Positions 33,601-43,637 of a stretch of 64,000 nucleotides of DNA are shown here, piece by piece. Position numbers and translations under genes: made by a program. The notes below the pieces were generated by a model. It did not search any database, was not told the DNA's origin, and saw only the letters and a program-made list of their open reading frames with translations. Each line of letters begins with the position of its first letter. The first letter of the stretch is position 1. Source of the DNA: Rhizobium rhizogenes NBRC 13257 (GTDB taxonomy: Bacteria; Pseudomonadota; Alphaproteobacteria; Rhizobiales; Rhizobiaceae); contig NZ_BAYX01000001.1 of NCBI RefSeq assembly GCF_000696095.1, forward strand, positions 62,001-126,000, read 5' to 3'.

Positions 33601-35823
33601 ATGGTTGTCCGGCGATCCCGCTCGGTTCTCTTGGCATGCTCCGCGCTTCTGGCCTTCGGGCTCGGCACGGCATCTTATGCGCAGACTGCAACTCAGAATG
33701 ATGCGGCCACAGACGATGCGGCGCCGAAAGGCGACCGCGTCACGGCTCTGAAGCCGATCGTCGTCAAGGGCAAGGCGGCGAAAGATGTGCTCGCCGACTC
33801 GCCGACGACGACCGAGACGACAGCGCAGCAGATCGATGACAAGCAGATCACACGTATCGAGGATCTCGGCCGGAGCACCGAGGTTGGCGTCGGCTACAAC
33901 CGCACCACCGGCGGCATCAACATTCGCGGCCTTGGCGATGACCGTGTATTGACCACGGTCGACGGCATCGAGATCCCCTACATGCTTGATGTCGCCCGTG
34001 GGGCGGACGGAGGCGTCAACAGCTTCGATTTCAACTCGCTTTCGAGTGTCGATGTCGTACGCGGCGCCGACTCCAGCCGCGCCGGTTCGGGCGCTCTCGG
34101 CGGCGCCTTCGTACTGCGCACGTTGGAGCCGGAAGACTTGATAACCCCCGGTTCCACTTGGGGCGGCGTCTTCAAGTTCGGCTATAACGGCGATGACCGG
34201 AGCGCCGGTGGATCGGCGGCGGTTGCCAAGCGCATCGACAACACTGCTGTTCTGTTCGAAGGTGGTTACACCCATGGTCATGAGCTTGAAAACAACGGCG
34301 ATGTTGGCGGCTATTCGACCAAGCGCACCAAAGCAGATCCAGCCGATTACAATCAGAGAAGCGGTCTCTTCAAGATCCGCCAATATACCGATATTGGCAC
34401 CTTCGGCATCACGGCAGAGCACTACAATAAAGACAAAGACATCGATGCGATGCACTCTCAGAGCCTGACCGGGAACCTCCGGCCGGGCAACTACGATACG
34501 AGCGACAATACCGAACGCAACCGCGTTTCCCTTGACTACAAGTATGAGGCCGAAAGCGCTGATTCCCTTCTCGATACGGCCAATGCTGTCTTCTATTGGC
34601 AAAACGTGCTGCGGGAAGAGGGCCTACAGGGTTATCGCTACACCTCCGTCATCGGCGATTATTGGCGCCGCAACGAGCTTGAGGACCGCAGTATCGGTTT
34701 TAACGGCAATGCTTCGAAATCCTTCGATACCGGCAGCTTGCATCACAAGCTTACGTTTGGTCTCGACCTCGCCTTCACCAAGGCGCATCAGTATTCGGCA
34801 GGCGGAGATAGCTGCGATCTCCCCCGCTGGCGCGCCACTTGCGCATTCCTGCATACCAACCAGTCGGACATGCCTGATGTCGACGGCAAACGCATTGGCG
34901 CCTTCGTCGACGACAAGATCGAGGTCGGCTCCAGCGGCTTCTCGCTGACACCTGGTCTGCGCTTCGACTGGTACGATTATGCGCCGAAGAACACGGATGC
35001 CTATCGCGACAGCGCCAACTATAGCGGCCTGCCGTCCGGCCAGTCCGACAGCCGGTTCTCGCCGAAGCTGCGCGCGGCATACCAGCCGCAGGACAATGTC
35101 GAGTTTTATGCGCAATGGGCCATGGCCTTCCGCGCTCCGAACGTCAGCGAGCTTTACGTGAACTACGGCGTGCCCGGCGGTTATGTTAGCTACGGCAACC
35201 CCGATCTGAAGCCGGAGACCAGCAACGGCATCGAAATCGGCACCAACCTCGGCGACGATGATTTCGGCGGCCATATCGGCGCATTCTACAACAAATACAA
35301 GAACTTCATCGATTCCGAAACATCAGCCGATCCGACCGGCACGTATCCGCTTGGCATCACTGAATACTTCAACCGCGCCAATGTCCGCATGTTCGGCATC
35401 GAGGTCAACGCGCACAAGAAGTTCGACAACGGCATCCACGTCAAGGGTTCGCTCGCCTATGTCAACGGCAAGGACTCTGACAGCGGCGAATGGATCGACT
35501 CCGTCGCACCCGCCAAGGCGGCCTTCACAGTGGGATATGCGACCGACATCTGGGGAACCGACCTGACCTTCATCACGGCGACTAGCGAGCCGAAGAAGGA
35601 TGGCGACAACTTCCGCACGCCTGGCTACGGCATCTTCGATCTGACAGGCTGGTGGGAACCGGAACAGGTGAAGGGCCTGACACTGCGCGCCGGTGTCTAC
35701 AACATCTTCAACAAGACCTACTATGACTCGCTCAATGTTGCTTCCTCAGGCCTTACTCAGCCTTCGGCCTACTATTCGGAGCCGGGTCGGACCTTCAAGC
35801 TGACGCTGACGCAGAAGTTTTAA
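33601..35823 (+). CDS. TonB-dependent heme/hemoglobin receptor
   Basis: 740 residues from ATG at 33601, with AAAGGA six bases upstream (the ATG at 33595 abuts that site). Signal peptide MVVRRSRSVLLACSALLAFGLGTASYAQ. Then a TonB-box-like segment (LKPIVVKG), a plug (IRGLGDDRVLTTVDGIEIPYMLDVARGADGGVNSFDFNSL, VDVVRGADSSRAGSGALGGAF) and a 22-strand barrel ending in Phe (KLTLTQKF). The heme-receptor motifs FRAP (AFRAPNVSELYVNYG) and NPDL (YGNPDLKPE) are present, as in HmuR/ShmR. It imports heme across the outer membrane. An IRO-like element lies upstream and a terminator downstream. No hmu ABC genes adjoin it. Confidence 0.9.
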   Translation: MVVRRSRSVLLACSALLAFGLGTASYAQTATQNDAATDDAAPKGDRVTALKPIVVKGKAAKDVLADSPTTTETTAQQIDDKQITRIEDLGRSTEVGVGYNRTTGGINIRGLGDDRVLTTVDGIEIPYMLDVARGADGGVNSFDFNSLSSVDVVRGADSSRAGSGALGGAFVLRTLEPEDLITPGSTWGGVFKFGYNGDDRSAGGSAAVAKRIDNTAVLFEGGYTHGHELENNGDVGGYSTKRTKADPADYNQRSGLFKIRQYTDIGTFGITAEHYNKDKDIDAMHSQSLTGNLRPGNYDTSDNTERNRVSLDYKYEAESADSLLDTANAVFYWQNVLREEGLQGYRYTSVIGDYWRRNELEDRSIGFNGNASKSFDTGSLHHKLTFGLDLAFTKAHQYSAGGDSCDLPRWRATCAFLHTNQSDMPDVDGKRIGAFVDDKIEVGSSGFSLTPGLRFDWYDYAPKNTDAYRDSANYSGLPSGQSDSRFSPKLRAAYQPQDNVEFYAQWAMAFRAPNVSELYVNYGVPGGYVSYGNPDLKPETSNGIEIGTNLGDDDFGGHIGAFYNKYKNFIDSETSADPTGTYPLGITEYFNRANVRMFGIEVNAHKKFDNGIHVKGSLAYVNGKDSDSGEWIDSVAPAKAAFTVGYATDIWGTDLTFITATSEPKKDGDNFRTPGYGIFDLTGWWEPEQVKGLTLRAGVYNIFNKTYYDSLNVASSGLTQPSAYYSEPGRTFKLTLTQKF

Positions 35824-35850
35824 GCGGTCTTTATCCACGCAGCAAACTTG

Positions 35851-35877
35851 GGCGGTGCTTCGGCATCGCCTTTTTTT
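35851..35877 (+). terminator. Rho-independent terminator of heme receptor gene
   Basis: GGCGGTGC-TTCG-GCATCGCC (one G-T pair) followed by seven T, 28 bases after the stop. Confidence 0.9.
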
Positions 35878-35910
35878 GTCCTTTGGGCTCGGCATCGGAA
35901 GGTTGCGCAA

Positions 35911-35939
35911 TTGAAAATCGCAATGTTCGGTGTTATTGG
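35911..35939 (+). promoter_or_regulatory. Candidate promoter of the ABC-F leader transcript
   Basis: TTGAAA (35911-35916), 17-base spacer, TATTGG (35934-35939), giving a start near 35946, about 40 bases before the leader ORF. Confidence 0.4.
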
Positions 35940-35986
35940 AAACACGCAGTTTTTAACACTTTGAGAGAAAGAGAGAGGAGGACCGT

Positions 35987-36058
35987 ATGAGCAAGATAGT
36001 TTGGCATATTCGCCAGTTCGGTCCGACTCTGGCCCTGCAAATGCGTTTGCAGGGCTGA
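35987..36058 (+). CDS. Leader peptide upstream of the ABC-F gene
   Basis: 23 codons, MSKIVWHIRQ...LQMRLQG, ATG at 35987 with a strong AGGAGGA ribosome-binding site at 35976-35982. Too short to be a usual gene, but it has a better initiation region than most genes here. Its last codons form one 9-bp hairpin and its stop is 177 bases before the ABC-F ATG. ABC-F ribosome-protection genes and erm genes are often controlled by such leader peptides, where a drug-stalled ribosome changes mRNA folding. I do not recognise the peptide from a described attenuator. Confidence 0.6.
   Translation: MSKIVWHIRQFGPTLALQMRLQG
36033..36054 (+). promoter_or_regulatory. Hairpin at the end of the ABC-F leader ORF
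   Basis: CCCTGCAAA (36033-36041) and TTTGCAGGG (36046-36054), perfect 9-bp stem with TGCG loop, covering leader codons 16-22. There is no T-run, so it is not a plain terminator. Confidence 0.6.
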
Positions 36059-36079
36059 TCAGAGGCCGTTACTCACTCA

Positions 36080-36094
36080 TTTCCTTCTGGTCTG
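36080..36094 (+). promoter_or_regulatory. Anti-Shine-Dalgarno element for the ABC-F gene
   Basis: Bases 36080-36094 (TTTCCTTCTGGTCTG) can pair with 36219-36233 (CAGACCGGAAGAAGA), the ABC-F ribosome-binding region: 12 Watson-Crick and 2 G-U pairs, one A-C mismatch, with 11 consecutive pairs. Pairing would hide GGAAGAAG (36225-36232). Confidence 0.5.
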
Positions 36095-36235
36095 CCCCTG
36101 CGGGTATCGCAGCGCCGAACTTTTGCGTTCGCGCGACTGCGTCATGATGATTTACCGAACAACATCCGCTTGCGTGGCGACAAGGCGTCTCTGATCGACG
36201 CCGGTGTCCTGTTCGGGTCAGACCGGAAGAAGACC

Positions 36236-37759
36236 ATGACTCTAATCAATCTCCGCAATTTCGGCATCACCCTGGGTGTGCCGCTAATCTCTAATCTCAA
36301 TTTCACCGTCACGGCCGGCGACCGCATCGGCATCGTTGCGGCCAACGGGCGGGGCAAGTCGACGCTGCTCAATTGCATTGCCGGCAGGCTGGAGCCGACG
36401 GTGGGGGATATCACCCGTTCGCGCGGCCTCACGGTCGGTTATGTCGAGCAGAATGTCCCCGCCGATCTCGCGAATGTATCCTTCTATGATGCGGTTCTTC
36501 GTGCTCTGCCGGCTGAGCAGGCCGAGAGCGAGGGCTGGCGCGTCGACGTCACGCTCGATTCACTCGACGTGCCGGAGGCACTGCGCGAGAAGGCGCTCTC
36601 GCAGCTCAGCGGCGGCTGGCAACGGCTTGCCATGCTCGCCCGTGTCTGGGTGACCGAGCCCGATGTTCTGCTCTTGGACGAGCCGACCAACCATCTCGAT
36701 CTCGCCAAGATCGCCCTATTGGAGGAGTGGCTGAACGCTCTGCCCCGTGATGTACCGGTGCTGATCGCAAGCCATGACCGCGCCTTTCTCGATGCAGTGA
36801 CCAACCGCACCCTGTTCCTGCGCCAGGAGCAATCACAGACCTATGCCTTGCCCTATGGCCGGGCGAGGGCGGTGCTGGATGAGGCGGATGCCTCGGACGA
36901 GCGGCGTTTCCAGAAAGACATGAAGGTGGCGCAGCAACTGCGCAAGCAGGCGGCCAAGCTCAATAATCTCGGCATTAATTCCGGCAGCGACCTGCTGACG
37001 GTGAAGACGAAGCAGCTCAAGGCGCGGGCCGAACGATTGGAAGAGGCAGCTCGGCCGGGCTATCTTGAGCGTTCGGCAGGTGCGATCAAGCTTGTCAATC
37101 GTGGTACGCAAGCGAAGATACTCCTGACGCTCGACGATGCCTCCGTCGAGACGCCGGGCGGGACGCTGCTGTTCAAGACCGGCAAGAACTGGATCTGCCA
37201 GGGTGACTGCGTCGTCCTGCTCGGGCCCAACGGTGCCGGCAAGACCCGGCTTGTCGAGATGATCCGCAGGGCTATTGCCGATCAGGCCACATTGGGAGCG
37301 GTCAAGTCAACGCCGTCGCTGGTGCTCGGCTATAGCGATCAGGCCCTGTCCAATCTCGGCCAGGGCGATACGCCGCTTGGCGTGATCACGCGGCTGTTCG
37401 AACTTGGCGAGCAACGGGCTCGTACGCTGCTTGCCGGCGCCGGCATGGGCATTGACATGCAGGGCCGCGCCATCGGCAGGCTTTCGGGCGGGCAAAAGGC
37501 CCGGCTGGCGATGCTGGTGCTGAGGCTCACCAATCCCAACTTCTACCTGCTCGACGAGCCGACCAACCATCTCGATATTGACGGGCAGGAGGCGCTGGAG
37601 GGGGAACTGATGGCGCAGGAGGCAAGCTGCCTGCTCGTCTCCCACGACCGCAGCTTCGTCCGTAACATCGGCAACCGCTTCTGGCTCATCGACCGGAAGC
37701 GGCTGATCGAGGTGGAAGGCCCGGAGGCGTTTTTCGCGGAGGCAGGACGGCGCGACTAA
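36236..37759 (+). CDS. ABC-F family ATPase (ribosome-associated)
   Basis: 507 residues from ATG at 36236, GGAAGAAG upstream. Two ATPase domains and no membrane segment: Walker A AANGRGKST and GPNGAGKTR, signatures LSGGW and LSGGQKARLAM, Walker B LLLDEPTNHLDL and YLLDEPTNHLDI. The inter-domain linker (residues ~220-290, DERRFQKDMKVAQQLRKQAAKLNNLGINSGSDLLTVKTKQLKARAERLEE) is the helical P-site-tRNA-interaction motif region of ABC-F proteins, which act on ribosomes in translation or antibiotic protection. The first signature is LSGGWQRL as usual in the group. A leader peptide and SD-sequestering element upstream suggest inducible expression, which favours a protective role over a housekeeping one. 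Confidence 0.88.
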   Translation: MTLINLRNFGITLGVPLISNLNFTVTAGDRIGIVAANGRGKSTLLNCIAGRLEPTVGDITRSRGLTVGYVEQNVPADLANVSFYDAVLRALPAEQAESEGWRVDVTLDSLDVPEALREKALSQLSGGWQRLAMLARVWVTEPDVLLLDEPTNHLDLAKIALLEEWLNALPRDVPVLIASHDRAFLDAVTNRTLFLRQEQSQTYALPYGRARAVLDEADASDERRFQKDMKVAQQLRKQAAKLNNLGINSGSDLLTVKTKQLKARAERLEEAARPGYLERSAGAIKLVNRGTQAKILLTLDDASVETPGGTLLFKTGKNWICQGDCVVLLGPNGAGKTRLVEMIRRAIADQATLGAVKSTPSLVLGYSDQALSNLGQGDTPLGVITRLFELGEQRARTLLAGAGMGIDMQGRAIGRLSGGQKARLAMLVLRLTNPNFYLLDEPTNHLDIDGQEALEGELMAQEASCLLVSHDRSFVRNIGNRFWLIDRKRLIEVEGPEAFFAEAGRRD

Positions 37760-37813
37760 AAAGAGTGCGGGCAGAGGCGAATATCGTTTCTGCTCGTTCT
37801 CTGAGATTGCGGC

Positions 37814-37843
37814 TTGCGCATCACGTCATCTCACGCTAACAAT
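37814..37843 (+). promoter_or_regulatory. Promoter of trpL-trpEG
   Basis: TTGCGC (37814-37819), 17-base spacer, TAACAAT (37837-37843). The A of the trpL ATG at 37851 lies 7-8 bases further on, so the mRNA probably starts at that ATG, as described for trpL of Sinorhizobium meliloti. Confidence 0.65.
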
Positions 37844-37850
37844 TCGCACC

Positions 37851-37898
37851 ATGAACACGTCCTTGAACAACATTGCAGTTTGGTGGTGGGCTCGCTAA
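37851..37898 (+). CDS. trpL: Trp leader peptide (peTrpL type)
   Basis: 15 codons, MNTSLNNIAVWWWAR, with three consecutive TGG codons (37881-37889). It closely resembles the S. meliloti leader peptide, which ends in WWWAR. Ribosome stalling at the Trp codons under Trp shortage lets transcription pass the attenuator into trpEG. In S. meliloti the released RNA rnTrpL and the peptide also act in trans; whether they do here is unknown. No ribosome-binding site is seen, consistent with leaderless translation. Confidence 0.9.
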   Translation: MNTSLNNIAVWWWAR

Positions 37899-37936
37899 GG
37901 CGGCCTCGACCAATCGTGTTCAAAGACGACGAGTGA

Positions 37937-37965
37937 GCCGCCCGAGATTTCGAGGCGGCTTTTTT
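37937..37965 (+). terminator. trp attenuator terminator
   Basis: GCCGCC (37937-37942) pairs with GGCGGC (37954-37959), extended by CGA/TCG across a one-base bulge, followed by six T. The RNA from 37851 to 37965 corresponds to the rnTrpL small RNA of relatives. Confidence 0.88.
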
Positions 37966-38013
37966 GTTATATTGGCCGTCTGTCATCCAGGCCTGATAAC
38001 GGAGTGAGGAACA

Positions 38014-40203
38014 ATGGTAACGATCCTTCGGGATGATGGTGCGGAAATCTACGAGACCAAGGGCGGGATCACCGTCACCCGGCAACGTAGACCGACGCCT
38101 TATGCGGATGCGGTTTCGTCCTATATCGACAAGCTCGATGAGCGTCGCGGTGCGGTGTTTTCGTCGAACTACGAATATCCCGGCCGTTATACCCGTTGGG
38201 ACACCGCCATCGTCGATCCGCCGCTCGGCCTGTCCTGCAATGGGCGCGATGTCTGGATTGATGCCTATAACGAGCGTGGCGAGGTCATTCTCGGTTTCAT
38301 CACCGAAAAGCTGAAGACGGTTTCCGAAGTGACGCTCGGCGCCTCGACGCCGCGCCGCCTCGACCTGACGGTGAAGACGCCGGACCGGGTCTTTACCGAG
38401 GAAGAACGCTCGAAGATGCCGACGGTGTTCACCGTGCTCCGCGCCGTGACCGATCTCTTCTATTCGCAGGCCGACGCCAGCATCGGTTTCTATGGCGCCT
38501 TCGGCTACGATCTGGCTTTCCAGTTCGACGCCATCAACTTGAAGCTCAAGCGTCCGGATGATCAGCGCGACATGGTGCTTTACCTGCCGGATGAAATCCT
38601 GGTGGTCGACAACTATTCCGCCAAGGCGTGGATCGATCGCTACGATTTCGCCAAGGGTGGCGTTTCGACCGAGGACAAGGCCGGCGATATCGCTCCCGAG
38701 CCGTTCCATCATACAGACGCCATTCCGCCGAAGAGCGATCATCGTCCCGGCGAATATGCGGAACTGGTGACGAAGGCGAAGGAAAGCTTCCGCAAGGGCG
38801 ATCTTTTCGAAGTCGTGCCCGGCCAGAAGTTCATGGAGCGCTGCGACAGCAAGCCGTCGGATATTTCCAAGCGGCTGAAGGCGATCAATCCATCGCCCTA
38901 TTCCTTCTTCATCAACCTCGGCAATCAGGAATATCTGGTCGGCGCCTCGCCTGAGATGTTCGTGCGCGTCTCCGGCCGCCGTATCGAGACCTGCCCGATT
39001 TCGGGCACGATCAAGCGCGGTGACGATCCGATCGCCGATAGTGAGCAGATCCTGAAGCTCCTGAATTCCAAGAAGGACGAGTCCGAGCTGACCATGTGCT
39101 CCGACGTCGACCGCAACGACAAGAGCCGCGTCTGCGAGCCGGGCTCGGTCAAGGTCATCGGTCGCCGGCAGATCGAGATGTATTCGCGCCTCATCCACAC
39201 GGTCGACCATATCGAAGGCCGTCTGCGCGACGACATGGATGCCTTCGACGGCTTCCTCAGTCATGCCTGGGCCGTCACCGTCACCGGGGCGCCAAAGCTC
39301 TGGGCCATGCGCTTCATCGAGAGCCATGAGAAGAGCCCTCGTGCGTGGTATGGTGGGGCGATCGGCATGGTCGGCTTCAATGGCGACATGAACACCGGCC
39401 TGACGCTGCGCACCGTGCGTATCAAGGACGGCATCGCCGAAGTGCGCGCCGGCGCGACGTTGCTCAACGACTCGAACCCCGAGGAAGAAGAAGCCGAAAC
39501 CGAACTGAAGGCCTCCGCCATGCTATCCGCCATCCGTGATGCCAAGACCGGCAATTCCGGCAAGCAGCAGCGCGACGTCGCTTCCGTCGGCAAGGGCGTG
39601 AAGATCCTGCTTATCGACCACGAAGACAGCTTCGTGCACACGCTGGCAAACTATTTCCGCCAGACGGGGGCTACGGTTTCGACCGTGCGTACGCCGGTGC
39701 CAGAAGAGGTCTTCGACCGGCTGGATCCGGATCTGGTGGTGCTGTCGCCCGGTCCTGGCAATCCGAAGGATTTCGATTGCAAGGCGACCATCAAGAAGGC
39801 GAGGGCGCGCAATCTGCCGATCTTCGGCGTTTGCCTCGGTCTGCAGGCGCTGGCCGAAGCCTATGGTGGCGAGCTTCGCCATCTGGCGCTGCCGATGCAC
39901 GGCAAGCCGTCGCGCATCCGCGTGTTGGAGCCGGGTCTTGTTTTCTCCGGCCTCGGCCGGGAAGTCACCGTTGGCCGCTATCACTCGATCTTCGCCGATC
40001 CCTCGACCCTGCCGCGTGATTTCATGATCACGGCGGAAAGCGAGGACGGCACGATTATGGGTATCGAGCATGTCAAGGAGCCGATCGCTGCGGTACAGTT
40101 CCACCCGGAATCGATCATGACACTCGGCGGCGACGCCGGCATGCGGATGATTGAGAATGTGGTGGCGCATCTGGCGCGCCGGGCGAAGACCAAGGCTGCT
40201 TGA
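38014..40203 (+). CDS. trpE: Anthranilate synthase, fused TrpE-TrpG
   Basis: 729 residues, GGAGTGAGGAACA before ATG. The first ~520 residues are component I (chorismate-binding: [60 protein letters not shown]). The C-terminal ~200 residues are the glutamine amidotransferase ([25 protein letters not shown], nucleophile Cys about residue 607 in [15 protein letters not shown], and His/Glu in VQFHPES near residues 697-699). The fusion is typical of rhizobia. It makes anthranilate, the first step of Trp synthesis. The upstream element carries the Trp feedback at RNA level. Confidence 0.97.
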   Translation: MVTILRDDGAEIYETKGGITVTRQRRPTPYADAVSSYIDKLDERRGAVFSSNYEYPGRYTRWDTAIVDPPLGLSCNGRDVWIDAYNERGEVILGFITEKLKTVSEVTLGASTPRRLDLTVKTPDRVFTEEERSKMPTVFTVLRAVTDLFYSQADASIGFYGAFGYDLAFQFDAINLKLKRPDDQRDMVLYLPDEILVVDNYSAKAWIDRYDFAKGGVSTEDKAGDIAPEPFHHTDAIPPKSDHRPGEYAELVTKAKESFRKGDLFEVVPGQKFMERCDSKPSDISKRLKAINPSPYSFFINLGNQEYLVGASPEMFVRVSGRRIETCPISGTIKRGDDPIADSEQILKLLNSKKDESELTMCSDVDRNDKSRVCEPGSVKVIGRRQIEMYSRLIHTVDHIEGRLRDDMDAFDGFLSHAWAVTVTGAPKLWAMRFIESHEKSPRAWYGGAIGMVGFNGDMNTGLTLRTVRIKDGIAEVRAGATLLNDSNPEEEEAETELKASAMLSAIRDAKTGNSGKQQRDVASVGKGVKILLIDHEDSFVHTLANYFRQTGATVSTVRTPVPEEVFDRLDPDLVVLSPGPGNPKDFDCKATIKKARARNLPIFGVCLGLQALAEAYGGELRHLALPMHGKPSRIRVLEPGLVFSGLGREVTVGRYHSIFADPSTLPRDFMITAESEDGTIMGIEHVKEPIAAVQFHPESIMTLGGDAGMRMIENVVAHLARRAKTKAA

Positions 40204-40237
40204 CGCCAAGAGCCGTCAGCCTCGAAATTTGGACACG

Positions 40238-40276
40238 CACCCCCATGCACTCTGAAATGTGCATGGGGGTGTTTTT
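40238..40276 (+). terminator. Rho-independent terminator of trpEG
   Basis: Perfect 13-bp arms CACCCCCATGCAC (40238-40250) and GTGCATGGGGGTG (40259-40271), then TTTTT. Confidence 0.95.
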
Positions 40277-40445
40277 GCTTTGGCAGAGTCATGTTGCTGC
40301 AAATCTCGCGCACGCAGTTATGCCGTAGGGCGGTTTGACTCGCCGTGGGTTGTAAATTAATCTTTCCGCGTTCCTGTGGGGCACATCGGCATTGAGGCCG
40401 AAAGGGCTAGGCCCGCCCGCTGATATTCTCAGCAGGAGTCCGCCC

Positions 40446-41081
40446 ATGCCAACCCTCGATACCTATCGCAAACAAGCCAAGCTGCTGATGCGCTGGCACC
40501 GTGATCGTGACTATTCGATTGGTGGAAGAGTTCGAACGCTCGACCGTTTCAGCGCGTTGACGGATCGTGAGATCCTGGCGATGAAATTCCCTTTGGCGTT
40601 GGCGCAAGAGATCGTTGCGGTCGAAGCAGGTCACAAAAATTGGGCCGAGTTGAAGGCGGTTGCCGCTGACGCGCCGAAGACGCCGGCCCCATCGACCGAA
40701 CCGCCGGCTTTCAAGAGCGTCGTGCCGATCCTTTTCGTTCGCGATGTGACGGCCAGCGCGGCCTTCTTCAGGGACAGGCTGGGCTTCGTGGCAGAATTCC
40801 TGCATGGCGCACCGCCGTTCTATGGAGCGGTGTCGCGCGACGGCATCTGGATTCACTTGCGGCTCGTCTACGAGCCCTATTTTGCAGCGGCTGCGGCCAA
40901 GGAGACGTCGCTCATTCTGGCTTCGATCGAGGTTTCGAATGTCCAGGGATTGTTCGAGGAGTTCAAGGCCAGGGGTGCGGAGTTCGCGCAGCCGCTTACC
41001 AAGCAGGCATGGGGAGGCACCGATTTTCATGTGCGTGATCCGGATGGCAACGTGATCTCGTTTGTCGCGTTCAGATCGTGA
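40446..41081 (+). CDS. Glyoxalase superfamily protein with N-terminal helical extension
   Basis: 211 residues from ATG at 40446 with AGGAG upstream. The first ~75 residues (MPTLDTYRKQAKLLMRWHRDRDYSIGGRVRTL... LALAQEIVAVEAGHKNWAELKAV) are a separate helical domain; the remainder is a VOC fold (VPILFVRDVTASAAFFRDRLGFVAEFLHGAPPFYGAVSRDG... GTDFHVRDPDGNVISFVAF). This two-part layout is seen in the Glyoxalase_8-type family. Substrate unknown. It converges on bluB. Confidence 0.75.
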   Translation: MPTLDTYRKQAKLLMRWHRDRDYSIGGRVRTLDRFSALTDREILAMKFPLALAQEIVAVEAGHKNWAELKAVAADAPKTPAPSTEPPAFKSVVPILFVRDVTASAAFFRDRLGFVAEFLHGAPPFYGAVSRDGIWIHLRLVYEPYFAAAAAKETSLILASIEVSNVQGLFEEFKARGAEFAQPLTKQAWGGTDFHVRDPDGNVISFVAFRS

Positions 41082-41121
41082 CGCTTGAATCTGTTTGGGG
41101 TTGCCGGAGAGCGGCGGCCCC

Positions 41122-41886
<765 letters not shown>

Positions 41887-42095
41887 TTACCGAGGGCGGC
41901 GATGTGTTGGGCTAGGATATAGCTTAGTGCGCGATCACGCGGGAAACTACCAGCATGATTTTCACTGGCGAGCTTGCGAGCGGTTTGGCGACTTGGCCCC
42001 GTTTAACCGGTGTATTTGGGATAAATTGTGGTGTGCGAGGCACAGGTCATCCTTTGACAAATGGCGCGTTCTGCACCATATGAGCCCCCAATGAG

Positions 42096-42126
42096 CCGCC
42101 TGCGCGATTTTCGCGCGGGCGGTTTT
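42096..42126 (+). terminator. Orphan plus-strand terminator (candidate sRNA 3' end)
   Basis: CCGCCTGCGCGA and TCGCGCGGGCGG form a 12-bp stem with one T-G pair and a 2-4 base loop, followed by TTTTG. The only gene upstream, bluB, runs the other way, so the terminator has no mRNA to end. Confidence 0.65.
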
Positions 42127-42195
42127 GCATTTCAATGGCACTGTTTTTGCAATTCATTCGCATATGCATGGGCCGCATCCGCATTGGAGACACGC

Positions 42196-43110
42196 ATGAA
42201 CGAACAGGGCAATCAGACGATACGGCGACTGGCCTTCTGGGGCATGCCGCTATCCCTGGGCGTCATGGGGCTGAAGATGGCCGCCTGGTGGGTGACGGGT
42301 TCCGTTGCGCTGCTGTCGGACGGCCTCGAATCCACCGTCAATGTCGTTGCCGCCTTCATCGCCTTCTTCGTCATCCGCTATGCGCAGAAGCCGGCCGATC
42401 ACGACCACCCTTTCGGCCATCACAAGGCGGAGTATCTCTCCGCCGTCACCGAGGGTGTGATGATCGTCGTCGCGGCGCTGATGATCGTGCAGGAGGCGGT
42501 GGGGCATCTTGGCAATCCGCAACCGATGCAGGCGCCGGTCCTGGGTCTCGCCATCAACCTCGTCGCCGGCGTCATCAATGCCGTGTGGGCGGTGATCTTG
42601 ATCCGCGCCGGCCGGGAGCATCGTTCTCCGGCGCTGACGGCGGACGGGCAGCACATCATGTCGGATGTCTATACCTCGGTCGGCGTGCTCATCGGCCTGC
42701 TCCTGGCGCTCGGCACCGGCTATCCGATTTTCGACCCGGTGCTTGCCATTCTCGTCGCGATCAACATTCTCTATCAGGGCTGGAAGGTCATCTCCACGTC
42801 CATCGACGGACTGATGGACAAGGCCGTCCTGCCGGAGGAGGAAGCGGTGATCAAGGAGGCGATCGCGACGCATGCGGATGGGTCGCTCGGCGTGCACGAT
42901 CTGAAGACGCGTCGGGCAGGGGCCGTGACTTTCGTCGATTTCCACCTTGTCGTGCCGGCCGCCATGCCGGTACGTGACGCACATCGTATCTGCGACCGCC
43001 TTGAAGACGCCATAAGGGCGATCCATGCGGGCGCGGAAATAACTATTCATGTGGAACCGGAGGGCGAGAAGGCCCACGGCATCCGCGTCAAAGTGATCAA
43101 GGAGACCTGA
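42196..43110 (+). CDS. Cation diffusion facilitator (CDF) transporter
   Basis: 304 residues from ATG at 42196 with GGAG eight bases upstream. Six transmembrane helices: metal-site residues in TM2 ([11 protein letters not shown]) and TM5 (HIMSDVYTS), a short His-rich loop [17 protein letters not shown] and a C-terminal cytoplasmic domain ([43 protein letters not shown]) end the protein. The TM2 SDGLES pattern with TM5 H-x3-D is that of Zn/Fe-type CDF members, which export divalent metal by proton antiport. No adjacent metal regulator. It lies one base upstream of queF, so cotranscription is likely. Confidence 0.9.
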   Translation: MNEQGNQTIRRLAFWGMPLSLGVMGLKMAAWWVTGSVALLSDGLESTVNVVAAFIAFFVIRYAQKPADHDHPFGHHKAEYLSAVTEGVMIVVAALMIVQEAVGHLGNPQPMQAPVLGLAINLVAGVINAVWAVILIRAGREHRSPALTADGQHIMSDVYTSVGVLIGLLLALGTGYPIFDPVLAILVAINILYQGWKVISTSIDGLMDKAVLPEEEAVIKEAIATHADGSLGVHDLKTRRAGAVTFVDFHLVVPAAMPVRDAHRICDRLEDAIRAIHAGAEITIHVEPEGEKAHGIRVKVIKET

Positions 43111-43111
43111 T

Positions 43112-43576
43112 ATGCCCAAGACCGATGTTTCCGGCCTGTCGATGCTCGGCAACCAGACGGAAACGGCCGCGAACCCCGAGGTGGCCGTTCTCGAGAAGGT
43201 GCCGGCCGGCTATGCCGGCACGGATTATGTCGTGCGCTTCACCGCGCCGGAATTCACCTCGCTCTGCCCGATGACCGGCCAGCCCGATTTCGCCCATATC
43301 GTCATCGACTATGTGCCGAACGAATGGCTGGTGGAATCGAAATCGCTGAAGCTCTTCCTGCATTCTTTCCGCAACCACGGCGCCTTCCACGAGGATTGCT
43401 CGATCTATATCGCCAAGCGTCTGGTGGAGCTGTTGGAGCCCAAGTGGCTGCGCATCGGCGCCTACTGGTATCCGCGCGGGGGCATCCCGATCGACGTCTT
43501 CTGGCAGACGGGCAAGCCGCCGGAAGGCGTGTGGCTGCCGGATCAGGGCGTGCAGCCCTATCGCGGGCGTGGGTGA
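43112..43576 (+). CDS. queF: NADPH-dependent 7-cyano-7-deazaguanine reductase QueF
   Basis: 154 residues, short (monodomain) type. Catalytic Cys52 in [17 protein letters not shown] with the neighbouring Asp59, and the QueF motif [22 protein letters not shown] (NADPH/substrate site). It reduces preQ0 to preQ1 on the way to queuosine in tRNA. It follows the CDF gene with one base between stop and start. Confidence 0.96.
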   Translation: MPKTDVSGLSMLGNQTETAANPEVAVLEKVPAGYAGTDYVVRFTAPEFTSLCPMTGQPDFAHIVIDYVPNEWLVESKSLKLFLHSFRNHGAFHEDCSIYIAKRLVELLEPKWLRIGAYWYPRGGIPIDVFWQTGKPPEGVWLPDQGVQPYRGRG

Positions 43577-43582
43577 ATTGAA

Positions 43583-43616
43583 AAAGGCCGTCATCCCGAG
43601 GGAGGCGGCCTTTTTT
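43583..43616. terminator. Bidirectional terminator between queF and DUF2076 genes
   Basis: AAAGGCCG (43583-43590) and CGGCCTTT (43606-43613) with T-run to 43616 on the plus side and A-run on the other, serving both convergent genes. Confidence 0.85.
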
Positions 43617-43637
43617 ATGGGTCAAAGACGATTGGCC

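Noticed and set aside
37831..39327. 498-codon antisense frame opposite trpEG
   Set aside because: Mirror of the coding frame; also runs through the trp leader and terminator.
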